From the NCBI RefSeq assembly GCF_000737195.2, contig NZ_JALM01000036.1:120814-184813 (forward strand): 64,000 nucleotides of DNA, read 5' to 3'. Below, piece by piece: positions 24,939 through 34,236 of the stretch. The stretch's first letter is position 1; the number at the start of each line of letters is the position of its first letter. The position numbers and the translations under genes are program-made. The notes under the pieces were generated by a model, which saw nothing but the letters and a program-made list of their open reading frames with translations, made no database searches and was not told where the DNA came from. This DNA is from Sciscionella sediminilitoris (GTDB taxonomy: Bacteria; Actinomycetota; Actinomycetes; Mycobacteriales; Pseudonocardiaceae).

Positions 24939-25946
24939 ATGACCTCCGTGACATCGAAGCCGGGTTCGCGCCGAGTCGTCGCCACCGTGGTCATCGTGCT
25001 GCTCGTGCTCGCCGCGGGCGGGATCGTCTATCTGTTGCTGCCTGCGGGGAAGAAGCAGGCGAGTACCGGGGAGCAGCCGCCGCCCTCGTCGAGCGCCCCG
25101 GGTCCGCTGCCCGCCAACCTCGCGCTTGTCGCCCCCGCACGCACCGGACAGGCCGCCGATCAGGTGTCCTCGGCGATCAGTGCGGCGTACTCCTACGACT
25201 CGACGAAGCTGGCGCAGCACAAGTCGGCCGTGGACGGCGTGGTCGTCGGGAAGGCCCGGGCGGACCTGGAGCGCTCGCTCGCGGGTCTGCAGGGCAAGCC
25301 CGCGACGAGTGTGACGACCAAGGTGACCGAGAGTGCGGTGACGAACCTGACCGGGAACACCGCGACCGTGCTCGTGGCCCTGACCGAGAAGGTGCGCAGC
25401 GAGGGCCAGACCCATGACCTGCCCGCACGCATGCTGGTGACCGCGCGTCATCAGGGTGCGCTCTGGCAGATCACCGACACCGACGCGAAGTTCGACAAGC
25501 CCGTTCCGCGCCCGAATGTCGGCGACCTGCGCCCCGCGAACCGGGCGGATCTGCCGCCGATGCAGCTGGCCGCGCAACGCGATCTCGTGCTCTCCGCCGC
25601 GATGACCGATGCCGAGCGGTTCGCCTCCAGCGACTACCGGGACCCGGACAAGAGCCTGTCCGCCACCATCGCCATGACCACCGGAAAGCTGCACGATCAG
25701 GCGGTGGCCGGGAAAGCGGCGAACGCGGACAAGATCGCCAAACGGGAAACGGTCATCGAGGCGCACACCGTGGTCGCCGGGGTGCAGCGGCTGGATCTGC
25801 CTGCGGGTACCGCGGATGTGCTCGTGGCGATGAACTCCGATGTCACCGCGCCGAACGGGGACAAGGGCACGACACCGAGCACGGTCGCCCTGCGCATGCA
25901 GCGCATCGGCGACCAGTGGCTCGTGTCGAACGTCCAGAACCTGTGA
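24939..25946 (+). CDS. Mce-associated-like membrane-anchored protein
   Basis: A 335-residue protein with one N-terminal membrane helix (about 15-35), a Pro/Ser linker, then two copies of an NTF2-like fold (about 55-190 and 200-335). The second contains SSDYRDPDKSLSATIAMTTG and ends MQRIGDQWLVSNVQNL, the pattern of Mce-associated (Mas) proteins. It is divergent from the aldo/keto reductase with 29 bp between starts. No mce genes are near, so the link is by fold only. Confidence 0.6.
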   Translation: MTSVTSKPGSRRVVATVVIVLLVLAAGGIVYLLLPAGKKQASTGEQPPPSSSAPGPLPANLALVAPARTGQAADQVSSAISAAYSYDSTKLAQHKSAVDGVVVGKARADLERSLAGLQGKPATSVTTKVTESAVTNLTGNTATVLVALTEKVRSEGQTHDLPARMLVTARHQGALWQITDTDAKFDKPVPRPNVGDLRPANRADLPPMQLAAQRDLVLSAAMTDAERFASSDYRDPDKSLSATIAMTTGKLHDQAVAGKAANADKIAKRETVIEAHTVVAGVQRLDLPAGTADVLVAMNSDVTAPNGDKGTTPSTVALRMQRIGDQWLVSNVQNL

Positions 25947-26151
25947 CAGCGGCTTCTGGTCGGCTTGTCCGCCGGTACGGGTAGCGGAACCTCAGGCGTC
26001 CCCTCGCTCCGGGATCGTCTCCTCATGTACGCCGGTACACCACGTCGGCGCTGTCCTCGCGAGGGAACACCCGAGAACCCGCCGCGGAGCGAGTTGCTTG
26101 GGTGGTGAAGCGGCTCCGCCGCGTTGAAAGCGCGACCTTGCGACAGCCCGT
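25947..26151. other. Intergenic stretch, possible dispersed repeat
   Basis: About 205 bp between two convergent genes. I see no convincing gene; a minus-strand frame (25992-26255) looks spurious. The sequence feels repeat-like (for example GGTAGCGGAACCTCAGGC at 25979-25996 and GCTTGGGTGGTGAAGCGGCT at 26096-26115) but a second copy is not in this window. Confidence 0.25.
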
Positions 26152-26898
26152 TCAGCGGCCCTGGTTGGCCACCGCGGCCGCGGCTTCGGCTGCGGCATCC
26201 GGGTCGAGGTACTCCCCGCCGGGATTGACCGGGCGCAGATCCGCGTCCAGTTCATAGCGCAGCGGGATGCCGGTCGGGATGTTCAGGCCGACGATATCGG
26301 CGTCGGAGATCCCGTCCAGGTGCTTGACGAGCGCCCGAAGCGAGTTGCCGTGCGCGGCGACCAGCACGGTCTGCCCGGCGCGCAGATCGGGCACGATCGC
26401 GGATTCCCAGTACGGCACCAGCCTGGCGACCACGTCGGCGAGGCATTCGGTGAGTGGCCCGCCCGCGATGTCGGCGTAACGCGGGTCGGTGTCCTGGCTG
26501 AACTCGCTGCCCCGTGCGATCTCCGGCGGCGGGGTGTCGTACGAACGGCGCCAGCGCATGAACTGCTCCTCGCCGAACTCGTCCAGGGTCTGCTTCTTGT
26601 TCTTGCCCTGCAGTGCGCCGTAGTGCCGTTCGTTGAGCCGCCAGTCCCGGCGCACCGGGATCCAGTGCCGCTCGCACCCGTCGAGCGCGATGTTCGCCGT
26701 GGTGATTGCTCGGCGCAGCAGTGAGGTGTGCAGTACGTCCGGGGTGATGTCCCGCGAACGCAGCAGTTCACCGCCGCGTTCGGCCTCCGCGCGCCCCTTC
26801 GCGGACAGCGGAACGTCGACCCATCCGGTGAACAGGTTCTCCGCGTTCCAGGTGCTCTCCCCGTGTCGGAGCAGTACGAGTGTCGAGGTTGCTGCCAT
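26152..26898 (-). CDS. gpmA: 2,3-bisphosphoglycerate-dependent phosphoglycerate mutase
   Basis: A 248-residue histidine phosphatase-fold enzyme: phospho-His in [10 protein letters not shown] (His12), [20 protein letters not shown] and [14 protein letters not shown] with the second His. It interconverts 3- and 2-phosphoglycerate in glycolysis. Start ATG at 26898; 17 upstream codons are open but unlike the family. It lies between ybjN/mshA and senX3-regX3, as in mycobacteria. Confidence 0.95.
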   Translation of the reverse strand: MAATSTLVLLRHGESTWNAENLFTGWVDVPLSAKGRAEAERGGELLRSRDITPDVLHTSLLRRAITTANIALDGCERHWIPVRRDWRLNERHYGALQGKNKKQTLDEFGEEQFMRWRRSYDTPPPEIARGSEFSQDTDPRYADIAGGPLTECLADVVARLVPYWESAIVPDLRAGQTVLVAAHGNSLRALVKHLDGISDADIVGLNIPTGIPLRYELDADLRPVNPGGEYLDPDAAAEAAAAVANQGR

Positions 26899-27351
26899 GC
26901 TGCCAAGCCTGCCAGAAGCCGTTACCGGTGCCTTGAACGGAATACCCACCGCGTCCGGTCACCCTGGCCGGGTGAGTCCCAAGATCCACGATTGTGGGTG
27001 GTGACTCTGTGACCTGCCACACAATAGGCAGCACGATAGCGGTTCATCGTGACCTCGTCGTTACTCAAGGTAGAAAAATACACCCGAACGAGGTACCTAA
27101 GCATCTTGTGATGGAACACTCCAGCGTGCGAAGTTATCTGCGGCTTCCGCGGATCGGCTCCCACGCACTCCCTGGTCGGCGGAAGCAATCAATGCGGTTC
27201 GCCTTCCCCCCGTCGAGCCGCTAGCCCGCCGACTACGTGGCTCCTCCCGGCCGCGTAGGTATGTCGTGACGGCGGGGACGTAGCGGGGCGGCCCGTGTAT
27301 CCGACTCCCCCTCTGACCGGGCCGCTCCGCTTCCCCAATCGCTTGCCCCAG
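26899..27351. other. 453-bp intergenic region without a convincing gene
   Basis: Upstream of gpmA on the minus strand. The part 27000-27130 is AT-rich for this genome and may hold the gpmA promoter; short frames (26994-27224 plus, 26922-27188 minus) have no recognisable content. GC-rich short repeats around 27200-27300 may fold and end the ybjN transcript. Confidence 0.4.
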
Positions 27352-27843
27352 TTAATCGCCTTCGCGGTGGATGAGGTGCTCGAAGGCACGCAGGTTCGCC
27401 AGCGATTCGCCGCGGGAGACCCGCCAGTCCCACTCCCGCCGAATCGAGCCGGCGAACCCGATCTCGAGCAGGGTGTTGAAATCCCCGTCCGAGGCCTCGA
27501 GCACCTGGCCGAGCAGTTTGTCCAGTTCGCCGGGAGTGACCATGGGGAGACCGAGGCGTCCGATCAGGTAGATGTCCCCGCGGTCGTCGATCGTGTAGTG
27601 CACGCCGTAGAGCTTCGCGTTGCGCCGCAACAGGAACTGGTAGACCTGTTCGTGCGCTTCGTCCGGTTTGCGGCAGACGAACGCCTCGATGAGCAGGCTG
27701 TGCTCGGTGCGGTGCAGCCAGCAGTTCGTCTGGAGCTTCTTGGTGCCGGGCAGGGTGAGGAAGTACCGCCCTTCGCCCTTGTGCTCGTAGGTGATCTCAC
27801 CCTCGGTGAGCACGTTCTCGATCACGGTGTCCAGTTCATGCAC
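27352..27843 (-). CDS. YbjN-domain protein
   Basis: A 163-residue protein with the YbjN fold (LTLPGTKKLQTNCWLHRTEHSLLIEAFVCRKPDEAHEQ is its core, cited here in pieces: TNCWLHRTEHSLLIEAF). It resembles secretion-chaperone folds. In mycobacteria a YbjN gene directly follows mshA, as here, 9 bp after it. GTG start at 27843. Function unknown. Confidence 0.75.
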   Translation of the reverse strand: MHELDTVIENVLTEGEITYEHKGEGRYFLTLPGTKKLQTNCWLHRTEHSLLIEAFVCRKPDEAHEQVYQFLLRRNAKLYGVHYTIDDRGDIYLIGRLGLPMVTPGELDKLLGQVLEASDGDFNTLLEIGFAGSIRREWDWRVSRGESLANLRAFEHLIHREGD

Positions 27844-27852
27844 ACCGCCACT

Positions 27853-29112
27853 CTAAGCGGGTGTTCGCAGGTCCGTCGCCGAGCCGAGCGCGGCACGGTA
27901 ACCGCGCAGCAGCGCGTCGGTGGTGCGCTCCCAGGAGAACCGTGCGGCGTGCCGGACGCAGTCGAGGGCATAGCGGCCGCGCAGCGCGGGCTCGGTGAGC
28001 AGCCGGGCGAGCGCGGCGGACCAGCGCTGCACGGCGTGCCCGTCGACGAGCAACCCGGTGCTGCCGTCCGCGACCGCGATGGGCAGTCCGCCGACCCGGG
28101 CCGCGACCACGGGGGTTCCGCAGGCCTGCGCCTCGAGCGCGACGAGACCGAAGGATTCGTTGTAACTGGGCACGGCGAGCACATCGGCGGCGCGGTACAC
28201 GGTGGCGAGCGCGGCACCGGCGCGTGGCGCGGCGAACCTGGTCAGGTGGTCGATGCCGAGGGTTCGGCTGAGCTCACGCAGCTGCGCGGGCATGGCGCGC
28301 CCGGAACCGGACGGCCCGCCGACGATGAGCACGAGCAGTTTCTCGGCGAGGCTCGGCGTTTCGCGGATCAGGGCTGCGGCCGCGCGCAGCAGCACATCGG
28401 GGGCCTTGAGCGGCTGGATCCGTCCGACGAAGCCGAGCACCAGGGTGTCCGGGGCGATATCGAGTTCGGCGCGCGCCCGGTCCCTGTCCCCGGGGGTGAA
28501 CACATCCAGGTCGACCCCCGGGGTGACGACGGCGACCCGGTCGGCGGCGACCCCGTAGAGGCGCTCCAGCTGGGCCGCCTCGACCTCGGTGTTCGCCACG
28601 AGCCGGTCGGCGCCCTCGGCAAGCGTCTGCTCGCCGTCCACCCGCACCTCCGGTTCCGCGCTCTCCCCCTCGGCGCGCTGTTCGTTCTTCACCTTGGCGA
28701 GCGTGTGCGCGTTGTGCACGAGCGGCACCCGCCAACGCCTGCGGGCGAGCAATCCCGCCTTACCGGAGAGCCAGTAGTGCGAGTGCAGCACGTCGAAGGG
28801 GTCAGCGCGGCAATCGAGCACGCCCTCGGCGAAAGCCTGCAGCTGGGCGGGCAGCTGCTCCTTGGCCAGTCCGTCGAATCCGCCCGCGGGCACGTGCCGC
28901 ACGGTCACCCCGGGCGCGAGCTCGGCGACCGGGGGAAGGTCAGCCGAGCTCGCCCTGGTGAACACCTCGACGGCGATACCCCGGCGCGCCATCCGGGTCG
29001 CGGTCTGGCGCACGTAGACGTTCAGCCCGCCCGCGTCACCGGTACCCGGCTGCTCGAGCGGGGAGGTGTGCATGGAGAGCACACCGACGCGGCGGGGATA
29101 CGCGAAGCTCAT
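27853..29112 (-). CDS. mshA: D-inositol-3-phosphate glycosyltransferase MshA
   Basis: A 419-residue GT-B enzyme: N-terminal acceptor domain starting [20 protein letters not shown] (loop near the active site), then [18 protein letters not shown] donor domain with [20 protein letters not shown]. It joins UDP-GlcNAc to inositol-3-phosphate, the first step of mycothiol synthesis. ATG overlaps the upstream hydrolase stop by four bases. Confidence 0.93.
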   Translation of the reverse strand: MSFAYPRRVGVLSMHTSPLEQPGTGDAGGLNVYVRQTATRMARRGIAVEVFTRASSADLPPVAELAPGVTVRHVPAGGFDGLAKEQLPAQLQAFAEGVLDCRADPFDVLHSHYWLSGKAGLLARRRWRVPLVHNAHTLAKVKNEQRAEGESAEPEVRVDGEQTLAEGADRLVANTEVEAAQLERLYGVAADRVAVVTPGVDLDVFTPGDRDRARAELDIAPDTLVLGFVGRIQPLKAPDVLLRAAAALIRETPSLAEKLLVLIVGGPSGSGRAMPAQLRELSRTLGIDHLTRFAAPRAGAALATVYRAADVLAVPSYNESFGLVALEAQACGTPVVAARVGGLPIAVADGSTGLLVDGHAVQRWSAALARLLTEPALRGRYALDCVRHAARFSWERTTDALLRGYRAALGSATDLRTPA

Positions 29113-29909
29113 AGTGCGAGCAACCGCGCGAGGATGGTGTGGAATTCCTGGGCGCGCTCCAGGAAGGGGAGGTGCCCCACATCCGGCCAGATGTGAGTCT
29201 GCGCACCCGGGATCAGGCTCGCCGCGTACTCGGTGGTGCTCGGCGCGACCACGGCGTCCTGCGCACCGTGTACGAGCACGGCCGGCACATCGATCCCGGC
29301 GAGTACTTCGCGCGAGTCGACGGTGCGCGCGAACAGGGCGGCGCGCACGTGCGGGTCGACGTTGAGCGCGGCCCCGAGCAGTGCCTGGTGCAGCGCTCCG
29401 CGCACCGGGCGCACGGTCAGCCCCTCGACGAACCGGGCGAGCGCGGGGACCGCGGTCGCCGGGTCGGTGGACAGCGCATCCGGAATGGCCTCGCGCATCA
29501 CGGCGCCGATCCGCCCGCCAGGCCGATCCTTGCCGATCTCGGTGATCGCCCCGGTGAGTAGCAGTCCGCGCACCCCGCTGGTGCCGAAGTGCCGGATGTA
29601 GTCGGTGATCGCCAGCCCGCCGTAGGACCAGCCGACGAGCACCGCGGGTTCGTCCAGGGTGTCCAGCACCGCGGCCAGGTCGGCGGCCCAGGCCGCGCTG
29701 TCCGCGTACTCTCCGGCGTCCTCGGAGTCACCGTGCCCGCGCAGATCCACCGCGAGGCATCGGCACCCCATGGCGAGTTCCTGCGGCCAGCAGCGCCCGG
29801 TCTGCGCCCAGCCGTGCAGCAGCACGACGGGTGGCCCGTTCGTTCCGGCGGTCCGGACCGCGATCCGGTTACCGCTCTTGCTGGTCACCCAGCTCAGTTC
29901 GCCTTCCAC
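29109..29909 (-). CDS. Alpha/beta hydrolase
   Basis: A 266-residue alpha/beta hydrolase with oxyanion motif [10 protein letters not shown], nucleophile Ser95 in GWSYGG, acid in HGAQDAVV and His246 in DVGHLPF. Haloperoxidase/esterase-like; substrate unknown. It is translationally coupled to mshA (ATGA). GTG start, 24 bp from the divergent SDR gene. Confidence 0.85.
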   Translation of the reverse strand: MEGELSWVTSKSGNRIAVRTAGTNGPPVVLLHGWAQTGRCWPQELAMGCRCLAVDLRGHGDSEDAGEYADSAAWAADLAAVLDTLDEPAVLVGWSYGGLAITDYIRHFGTSGVRGLLLTGAITEIGKDRPGGRIGAVMREAIPDALSTDPATAVPALARFVEGLTVRPVRGALHQALLGAALNVDPHVRAALFARTVDSREVLAGIDVPAVLVHGAQDAVVAPSTTEYAASLIPGAQTHIWPDVGHLPFLERAQEFHTILARLLAL

Positions 29910-29919
29910 GCGCTCACCC

Positions 29920-29925
29920 TAGAAT
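29920..29925 (+). promoter_or_regulatory. Leaderless -10 element of the SDR gene
   Basis: TAGAAT ends 8 nt before the SDR ATG at 29934, the spacing of a leaderless actinobacterial transcript. No ribosome-binding site is present. Confidence 0.45.
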
Positions 29926-29933
29926 CGCGTGCC

Positions 29934-30671
29934 ATGGCATCACAACGGACGGCCGTGGTCACCGGCGCGAGTTCGGGCATCGGTGCGGCGACCGCCACAG
30001 AGCTCGCCGCACAGGGATTTCACGTCGTACTGGGGGCGCGGCGCACCGAACGTATCGAGGAACTGGCCCGGGAGATCGGCGGCACCGCGCATCGGCTCGA
30101 CGTCACCGATCCGGAGTCGGTCGAGCGGTTCTGCGCCGCGTTCGGGCCGGTGGACGTGCTGGTGAACAACGCGGGAGGGGCACACGGATCCGCTCCGGTC
30201 GCGCAGGCCGTGGAGGACGACTGGCGCTGGATGTGGGAGACCAATGTGCTCGGCACGATGCGGGTGACCAAGGCGCTGCTGCCGAGGCTGGTCGAGTCCG
30301 GGGACGGGCACGTGGTCACGGTCACCTCGGTCGCCGCGCTCGAGGCATACTCGAACGGCTCCGGGTACACCTCGGCCAAGCACGCCGAATCCGCGCTGCA
30401 CCGCACGCTGCGGTTCGAGCACAACGGCGAGCCGGTGCGGTTCACCGAGGTGCTGCCCGGGATGGTGGAGACCGAGTTCTCCCTGGTGCGCTTCGCCGGG
30501 GACAGCGAGCGCGCGGCCAAGGTGTACGAGGGGATGACTCCCTTGCAGGCCAAGGACATCGCCGAGGTCATCGGGTTCGCGGTGACCAGGCCGCCGCACG
30601 TGAACATGGACACCATCGTGGTCAAGGCACGTGATCAGCTCACCGCGACGCAGGCGTACCGACACTCCTGA
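29934..30671 (+). CDS. Short-chain dehydrogenase/reductase
   Basis: A 245-residue Rossmann oxidoreductase: cofactor loop TGASSGIG, NNAG at 78-81, and catalytic Ser132, Tyr145 and Lys149 (YTSAKHAES). Arg36-Arg37 after the second strand suggests NADP preference. Substrate unknown. An SDR gene also lies near mshA in mycobacteria. Followed 19 bp later by an SRPBCC gene. Confidence 0.9.
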   Translation: MASQRTAVVTGASSGIGAATATELAAQGFHVVLGARRTERIEELAREIGGTAHRLDVTDPESVERFCAAFGPVDVLVNNAGGAHGSAPVAQAVEDDWRWMWETNVLGTMRVTKALLPRLVESGDGHVVTVTSVAALEAYSNGSGYTSAKHAESALHRTLRFEHNGEPVRFTEVLPGMVETEFSLVRFAGDSERAAKVYEGMTPLQAKDIAEVIGFAVTRPPHVNMDTIVVKARDQLTATQAYRHS

Positions 30672-30678
30672 GCCCGTC

Positions 30679-30684
30679 TAGCAT
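30679..30684 (+). promoter_or_regulatory. Leaderless -10 element of the SRPBCC gene
   Basis: TAGCAT ends 6 nt before the ATG at 30691 and follows the SDR stop by 7 nt. No ribosome site is visible, so a separate leaderless transcript is likely. Confidence 0.4.
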
Positions 30685-30690
30685 GACGAC

Positions 30691-31137
30691 ATGGCACAGG
30701 TTTTCGTTTCCGCGCAAGCCCAGATCGCCGCGGAGCCCGATGCGGTTTTCGCCGCGCTCTCGGACTACGAGCAGACGCGCAAGGACATGCTGACCGAGAA
30801 CTTCTCCGAGTACGCCGTGCGCGAGGGTGGCAAGGGGGAGGGCACCGTGGTGGCCTGGAAGCTGCAGGCGACCAAGAAGCGGGTGCGGGACTGTGTGTTC
30901 GAGGTGCGCACCGGGGGCGAGCGGGAACTCGTGGAATCGGACCGCAATTCCTCGATGGTGACCAAGTGGACCGTGCGTCCCGCAGGGGAAGGCAGCGCGG
31001 TCACCGTGGAGACCACCTGGAACGGCGCTGGCGGGATCGGTGGCTTCTTCGAGAAGACCTTCGCCCCGCTGGGGATGCGCAAGATCTATGAGGCACAGCT
31101 GGAGAAACTGTCCGGGATCCTCAGTAGTTCCCGGTAG
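30691..31137 (+). CDS. SRPBCC-family (START-like) protein
   Basis: A 148-residue polyketide cyclase/dehydrase-like fold: VSAQAQIAAEPDAVFAALSD at the start and the closing helix FEKTFAPLGMRKIYEAQLEKL. Such proteins bind small hydrophobic ligands. Its 3' end overlaps the convergent TetR gene by 17 bp. Confidence 0.7.
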   Translation: MAQVFVSAQAQIAAEPDAVFAALSDYEQTRKDMLTENFSEYAVREGGKGEGTVVAWKLQATKKRVRDCVFEVRTGGERELVESDRNSSMVTKWTVRPAGEGSAVTVETTWNGAGGIGGFFEKTFAPLGMRKIYEAQLEKLSGILSSSR

Positions 31138-31759
31138 CCTTCTGCGGCGCGATCTCCGTCACGGGAACCGGCTGCCCGGGCAGTTCGGTTCCCGTTCCCG
31201 CGCGTAGTCCGTCGAGGATCAGCGCGATCGCGCGCTCCACGCCGAGCAACGCCGCAGGTGTCCATTCCCTGCGGGTCTGACCGACGAGCAGGGAAACCAG
31301 CATCGCGATGTCCCCGGCGCCCACATCCGCGCGCAGGGTTCCCTCCCGCTGCGCCGCGGCCACCATCTGCTCGACCAGTTCGAACATTTCGTCTCGTCTG
31401 CCGATGGCGTCGGTGTCCTCGAGTAGCAACCGCCTGGTGCTCATGTGCACCAGATTCAGCTGTACCGAGAGGCGTAGTTCGCGGGAGAGGTGGAAGAACC
31501 GCCGCAGTGTGTCCCATGCCGTCGGTTCCTCGGCCATCGCGCTGCGCGTCTCGTCGAGCACCGCGTCGAAGTTCGCCCTCGTCACCGCCCTGATCAGGGC
31601 TTCGCGGTCGGGAAACCGCCGGTAGAGGGTGCCGACCCCGACCCCGGCCGCGCGCGCGATCTCCTCCATCGGCACCTCGGGGCCCTGTTCGGTGAAGACC
31701 TGTTTCGCCGCGGCGATGATCTGTTCGAGGTTGCGTTGGGCGTCGGCACGTAGCGCCAT
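31121..31759 (-). CDS. TetR-family repressor
   Basis: A 212-residue regulator with N-terminal HTH (IIAAAKQVFTEQG, VGVGTLYRRFPDREALI) and a helical ligand domain. It is divergent from the P450 pair with a dyad between them, so it probably represses those genes and itself. ATG at 31759; 15 upstream codons are open but overlap the operator. Ligand unknown. Confidence 0.85.
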   Translation of the reverse strand: MALRADAQRNLEQIIAAAKQVFTEQGPEVPMEEIARAAGVGVGTLYRRFPDREALIRAVTRANFDAVLDETRSAMAEEPTAWDTLRRFFHLSRELRLSVQLNLVHMSTRRLLLEDTDAIGRRDEMFELVEQMVAAAQREGTLRADVGAGDIAMLVSLLVGQTRREWTPAALLGVERAIALILDGLRAGTGTELPGQPVPVTEIAPQKATGNY

Positions 31760-31770
31760 GTCCGGATTAT

Positions 31771-31788
31771 TCCAGACGCAGATCTGGA
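31771..31788. promoter_or_regulatory. Dyad operator between tetR and the P450 genes
   Basis: TCCAGA-CGCAGA-TCTGGA is a 6-6-6 inverted repeat 12 bp upstream of the TetR start; another TCCAGA half-site lies at 31832-31837 near the P450 start. Confidence 0.5.
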
Positions 31789-31850
31789 CGATTTCCTTCC
31801 ACATCGCTACGGTGGAAGTGGAAGAACTTCATCCAGATAGAGGTGGTCCC

Positions 31851-33044
31851 GTGACCGAGCTCGCCGAAGACGTCACCCTCTCCTTCCCACGCACCCGCAG
31901 TTGCCCGTTCGCCCCGCCCGCGGAGTACCGGCAACTGCGCGAGGAAACCCCGATCAGCAAGGTCAGCCTCCCCGACGGGCGCCGCGTGTGGGCGCTGAGC
32001 AGGCACGAGGACATTCGCGCCATGCTGACCGATCCACGGTTCAGCTCCGACCGCAAGAACCCGAAGTTTCCGCGAATGGTGCCCGGACAGCAATTCGAGC
32101 GGATACCGGCCTCGATGATCTCCATGGACGCGCCCGAGCACGGTCCCGCCCGGCGCAAGGTGGTCGGCGAGTTCACCGTGAAGCGGATGCGCGCACTGCG
32201 GCCGCGGATCCAGAGCATCGTGGACGAGCACGTCGAGGCGATGCTGGCCGGTCCGCGGCCGGTGGATCTGGTGCAGGCGCTCTCGCTTCCGGTTCCCTCA
32301 CTGGTGATCTGCGAACAACTCGGGGTTCCCTATGCCGATCACGAATTCTTCCAGCAGCGCTCGACCAAGTTCATCAGTTGGCGCACCCCGGCCGACGAAC
32401 GCCGCGCCGCGATAGCCGAGCTCGGTGAGTATCTCGAGGACTTGGTGCGTGCCAAGCAGCGTGATCCCGGTGACGATCTGCTCGGCAGGCAGATCACCGA
32501 GCACGCGCCCTCGCATGCCGAACTCGTCGGGCTCGCGTTCATCCTGCTTGTCGCCGGGCATGAGACGACCGCGAACATGATCTCGCTCTCCACCGTGCTG
32601 CTGTTGAACCGGCCGGGCGATCTCGAGGCCATCAAGGCGGATCCGGGAAAGACCCCGGCAGCCGTGGAGGAACTGCTGCGCTACTTCACGATCGCCGAAC
32701 TCGCCAATTCCCGGTTCGCGGTCGAGGATGTGGAATTGGGCGGGGTGCTCATCCGCGCGGGCGATGGCGTGCTCGCACTGAGCAACGCGGCGAACCGGGA
32801 TCCGGCCGCCTTCGCCGAACCGGATGAGTTCGACATCGAACGCGGCGCGCGCCATCACGTCGCCTTCGGGTACGGCCCGCATCAATGCCTTGGGCAGAAC
32901 CTGGCGAGGATGGAACTGCAGATCGTCATCGACACCCTGTTCGCGCGGATTCCCGGGCTGCGGCTCACCCAGGAAATCGACGAAATCGCGTTCAAGGATC
33001 AGGCCACGATCTACGGCATCAAAGAACTTCCGGTGACCTGGTGA
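31851..33044 (+). CDS. Cytochrome P450, first of tandem pair
   Basis: A 397-residue bacterial P450, CYP105-like in its motifs: I-helix AGHETTANM, ExxR in EELLRY, and heme loop FGYGPHQCLGQ with Cys346. It should oxidise a small hydrophobic substrate. No ferredoxin or reductase gene is adjacent. GTG at 31851 with AGAGG upstream; a longer frame reads back through the TetR promoter. The next P450 starts 4 nt later. Confidence 0.92.
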   Translation: MTELAEDVTLSFPRTRSCPFAPPAEYRQLREETPISKVSLPDGRRVWALSRHEDIRAMLTDPRFSSDRKNPKFPRMVPGQQFERIPASMISMDAPEHGPARRKVVGEFTVKRMRALRPRIQSIVDEHVEAMLAGPRPVDLVQALSLPVPSLVICEQLGVPYADHEFFQQRSTKFISWRTPADERRAAIAELGEYLEDLVRAKQRDPGDDLLGRQITEHAPSHAELVGLAFILLVAGHETTANMISLSTVLLLNRPGDLEAIKADPGKTPAAVEELLRYFTIAELANSRFAVEDVELGGVLIRAGDGVLALSNAANRDPAAFAEPDEFDIERGARHHVAFGYGPHQCLGQNLARMELQIVIDTLFARIPGLRLTQEIDEIAFKDQATIYGIKELPVTW

Positions 33045-33048
33045 TCGC

Positions 33049-34236
33049 ATGACCGAACTGACCTTCCCACGCAAACGTACCTGCCCGTTCTCGCCGCCAC
33101 CGGAGTACGCGGACCTGCGCGCCGAAACGCCCGTCACCCGAGTTCGCCTCTTCGGCCGTTCGGTATGGGCCGCGACCAGGCACGAGGACATTCGCGCCAT
33201 GCTCACCGATCCGCGGTTCAGTTCGGATCGGAATCATCCGAACTTCCCGTTCCAGCAGCGGATCACCGAGGACATGAAGCCGATCCGCATCTCGTTGATC
33301 GGCATGGATCCGCCGCAGCACGGTCCGGCACGGCGCGCGGTGGTCGGCGAATTCACCGTGAAGCGGCTGCGGGAGCTTCGCCCGCGTATTCAGCAGATCG
33401 TCGACGAACACATCGACGCGATGCTCGCCGGTCCGCGCCCGGTCGATCTGGTGAGCGCCCTTTCGCTGCCGATTCCCTCGCTCGTGATCTGCGAACTGCT
33501 CGGCGTGCCGTATGCCGATCACGATTTCTTCCAAGCCCGGTCCGGCCGATTGCTCAACCGGGCGGTAGAGGCCGATGAACGGCTTCGCTCACGTGACGAA
33601 CTGATCGAGTATCTCGGGAAACTGGTCACCGAGAAGATCCGGGAGCCTGGACAGGATCTGCTCTCCCGGCAGATCCACAAACAACGAGACGAGGGCGACA
33701 TCGACGAGGAAAACCTTGTCGAGCTCGCTTTTCTGTTGCTCGTTGCCGGGCACGAGACGACGGCGAACATGATCTCGCTGAGCACCGTCGCGTTGCTGCA
33801 ACATCCCGAGTCGCTCGCCAAGATCAAGGCGGATCCGGATCAGACCTTGCCGGCCGTCGAGGAGTTGCTGCGCTATTTCACGATCGCGGAATTCGCCAAT
33901 GCCCGGGTCGCCACCGAGGATGTCGAACTCGGTGGGGTGCTGATCCGCGAGGGCGAGGGTGTCCTCGCGCTCAGCAGTACGGCGAATCGAGATCCCGAGG
34001 TGTTTCCGGAACCCGACACGCTGGACATCGAGCGGGGCAGCCGGAATCACATCGCGTTCGGGTACGGCCCGCATCAGTGCCTCGGGCAGAACCTGGCACG
34101 CCTGGAACTGCAGATCGTGATCGACACCCTGTTCAGCCGGATTCCCGATCTGCGGATCGTCCCCGAGCTCGAGGAAATCCCGTTCAAATACGATGGGCAG
34201 GTCTTCGGGGTCTACGAACTACCGGTGACGTGGTGA
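33049..34236 (+). CDS. Cytochrome P450, second of tandem pair
   Basis: A 395-residue close paralogue of the preceding P450, with AGHETTANM, EELLRY and FGYGPHQCLGQ (Cys344). Long stretches are the same in both (for example RHEDIRAMLTDPRFSSDR), showing a local duplication. The F-G region differs (ARSGRLLNRAVEADERLRS), so substrate ranges may differ. Its end overlaps the convergent cytX by 18 bp. Confidence 0.92.
   Translation: MTELTFPRKRTCPFSPPPEYADLRAETPVTRVRLFGRSVWAATRHEDIRAMLTDPRFSSDRNHPNFPFQQRITEDMKPIRISLIGMDPPQHGPARRAVVGEFTVKRLRELRPRIQQIVDEHIDAMLAGPRPVDLVSALSLPIPSLVICELLGVPYADHDFFQARSGRLLNRAVEADERLRSRDELIEYLGKLVTEKIREPGQDLLSRQIHKQRDEGDIDEENLVELAFLLLVAGHETTANMISLSTVALLQHPESLAKIKADPDQTLPAVEELLRYFTIAEFANARVATEDVELGGVLIREGEGVLALSSTANRDPEVFPEPDTLDIERGSRNHIAFGYGPHQCLGQNLARLELQIVIDTLFSRIPDLRIVPELEEIPFKYDGQVFGVYELPVTW

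Noticed and set aside
25992..26255. Small minus-strand gene overlapping the gpmA 3' end
   Set aside because: Overlaps gpmA in another frame and has composition of chance ORFs in GC-rich spacer.
26994..27224. Small plus-strand gene upstream of gpmA
   Set aside because: No ribosome site, no recognisable content and unusual codon use.
27190..27290. 6C-type small RNA (run of six C in a loop)
   Set aside because: One C-run is present but the second C-rich loop and the paired stems are not convincing.
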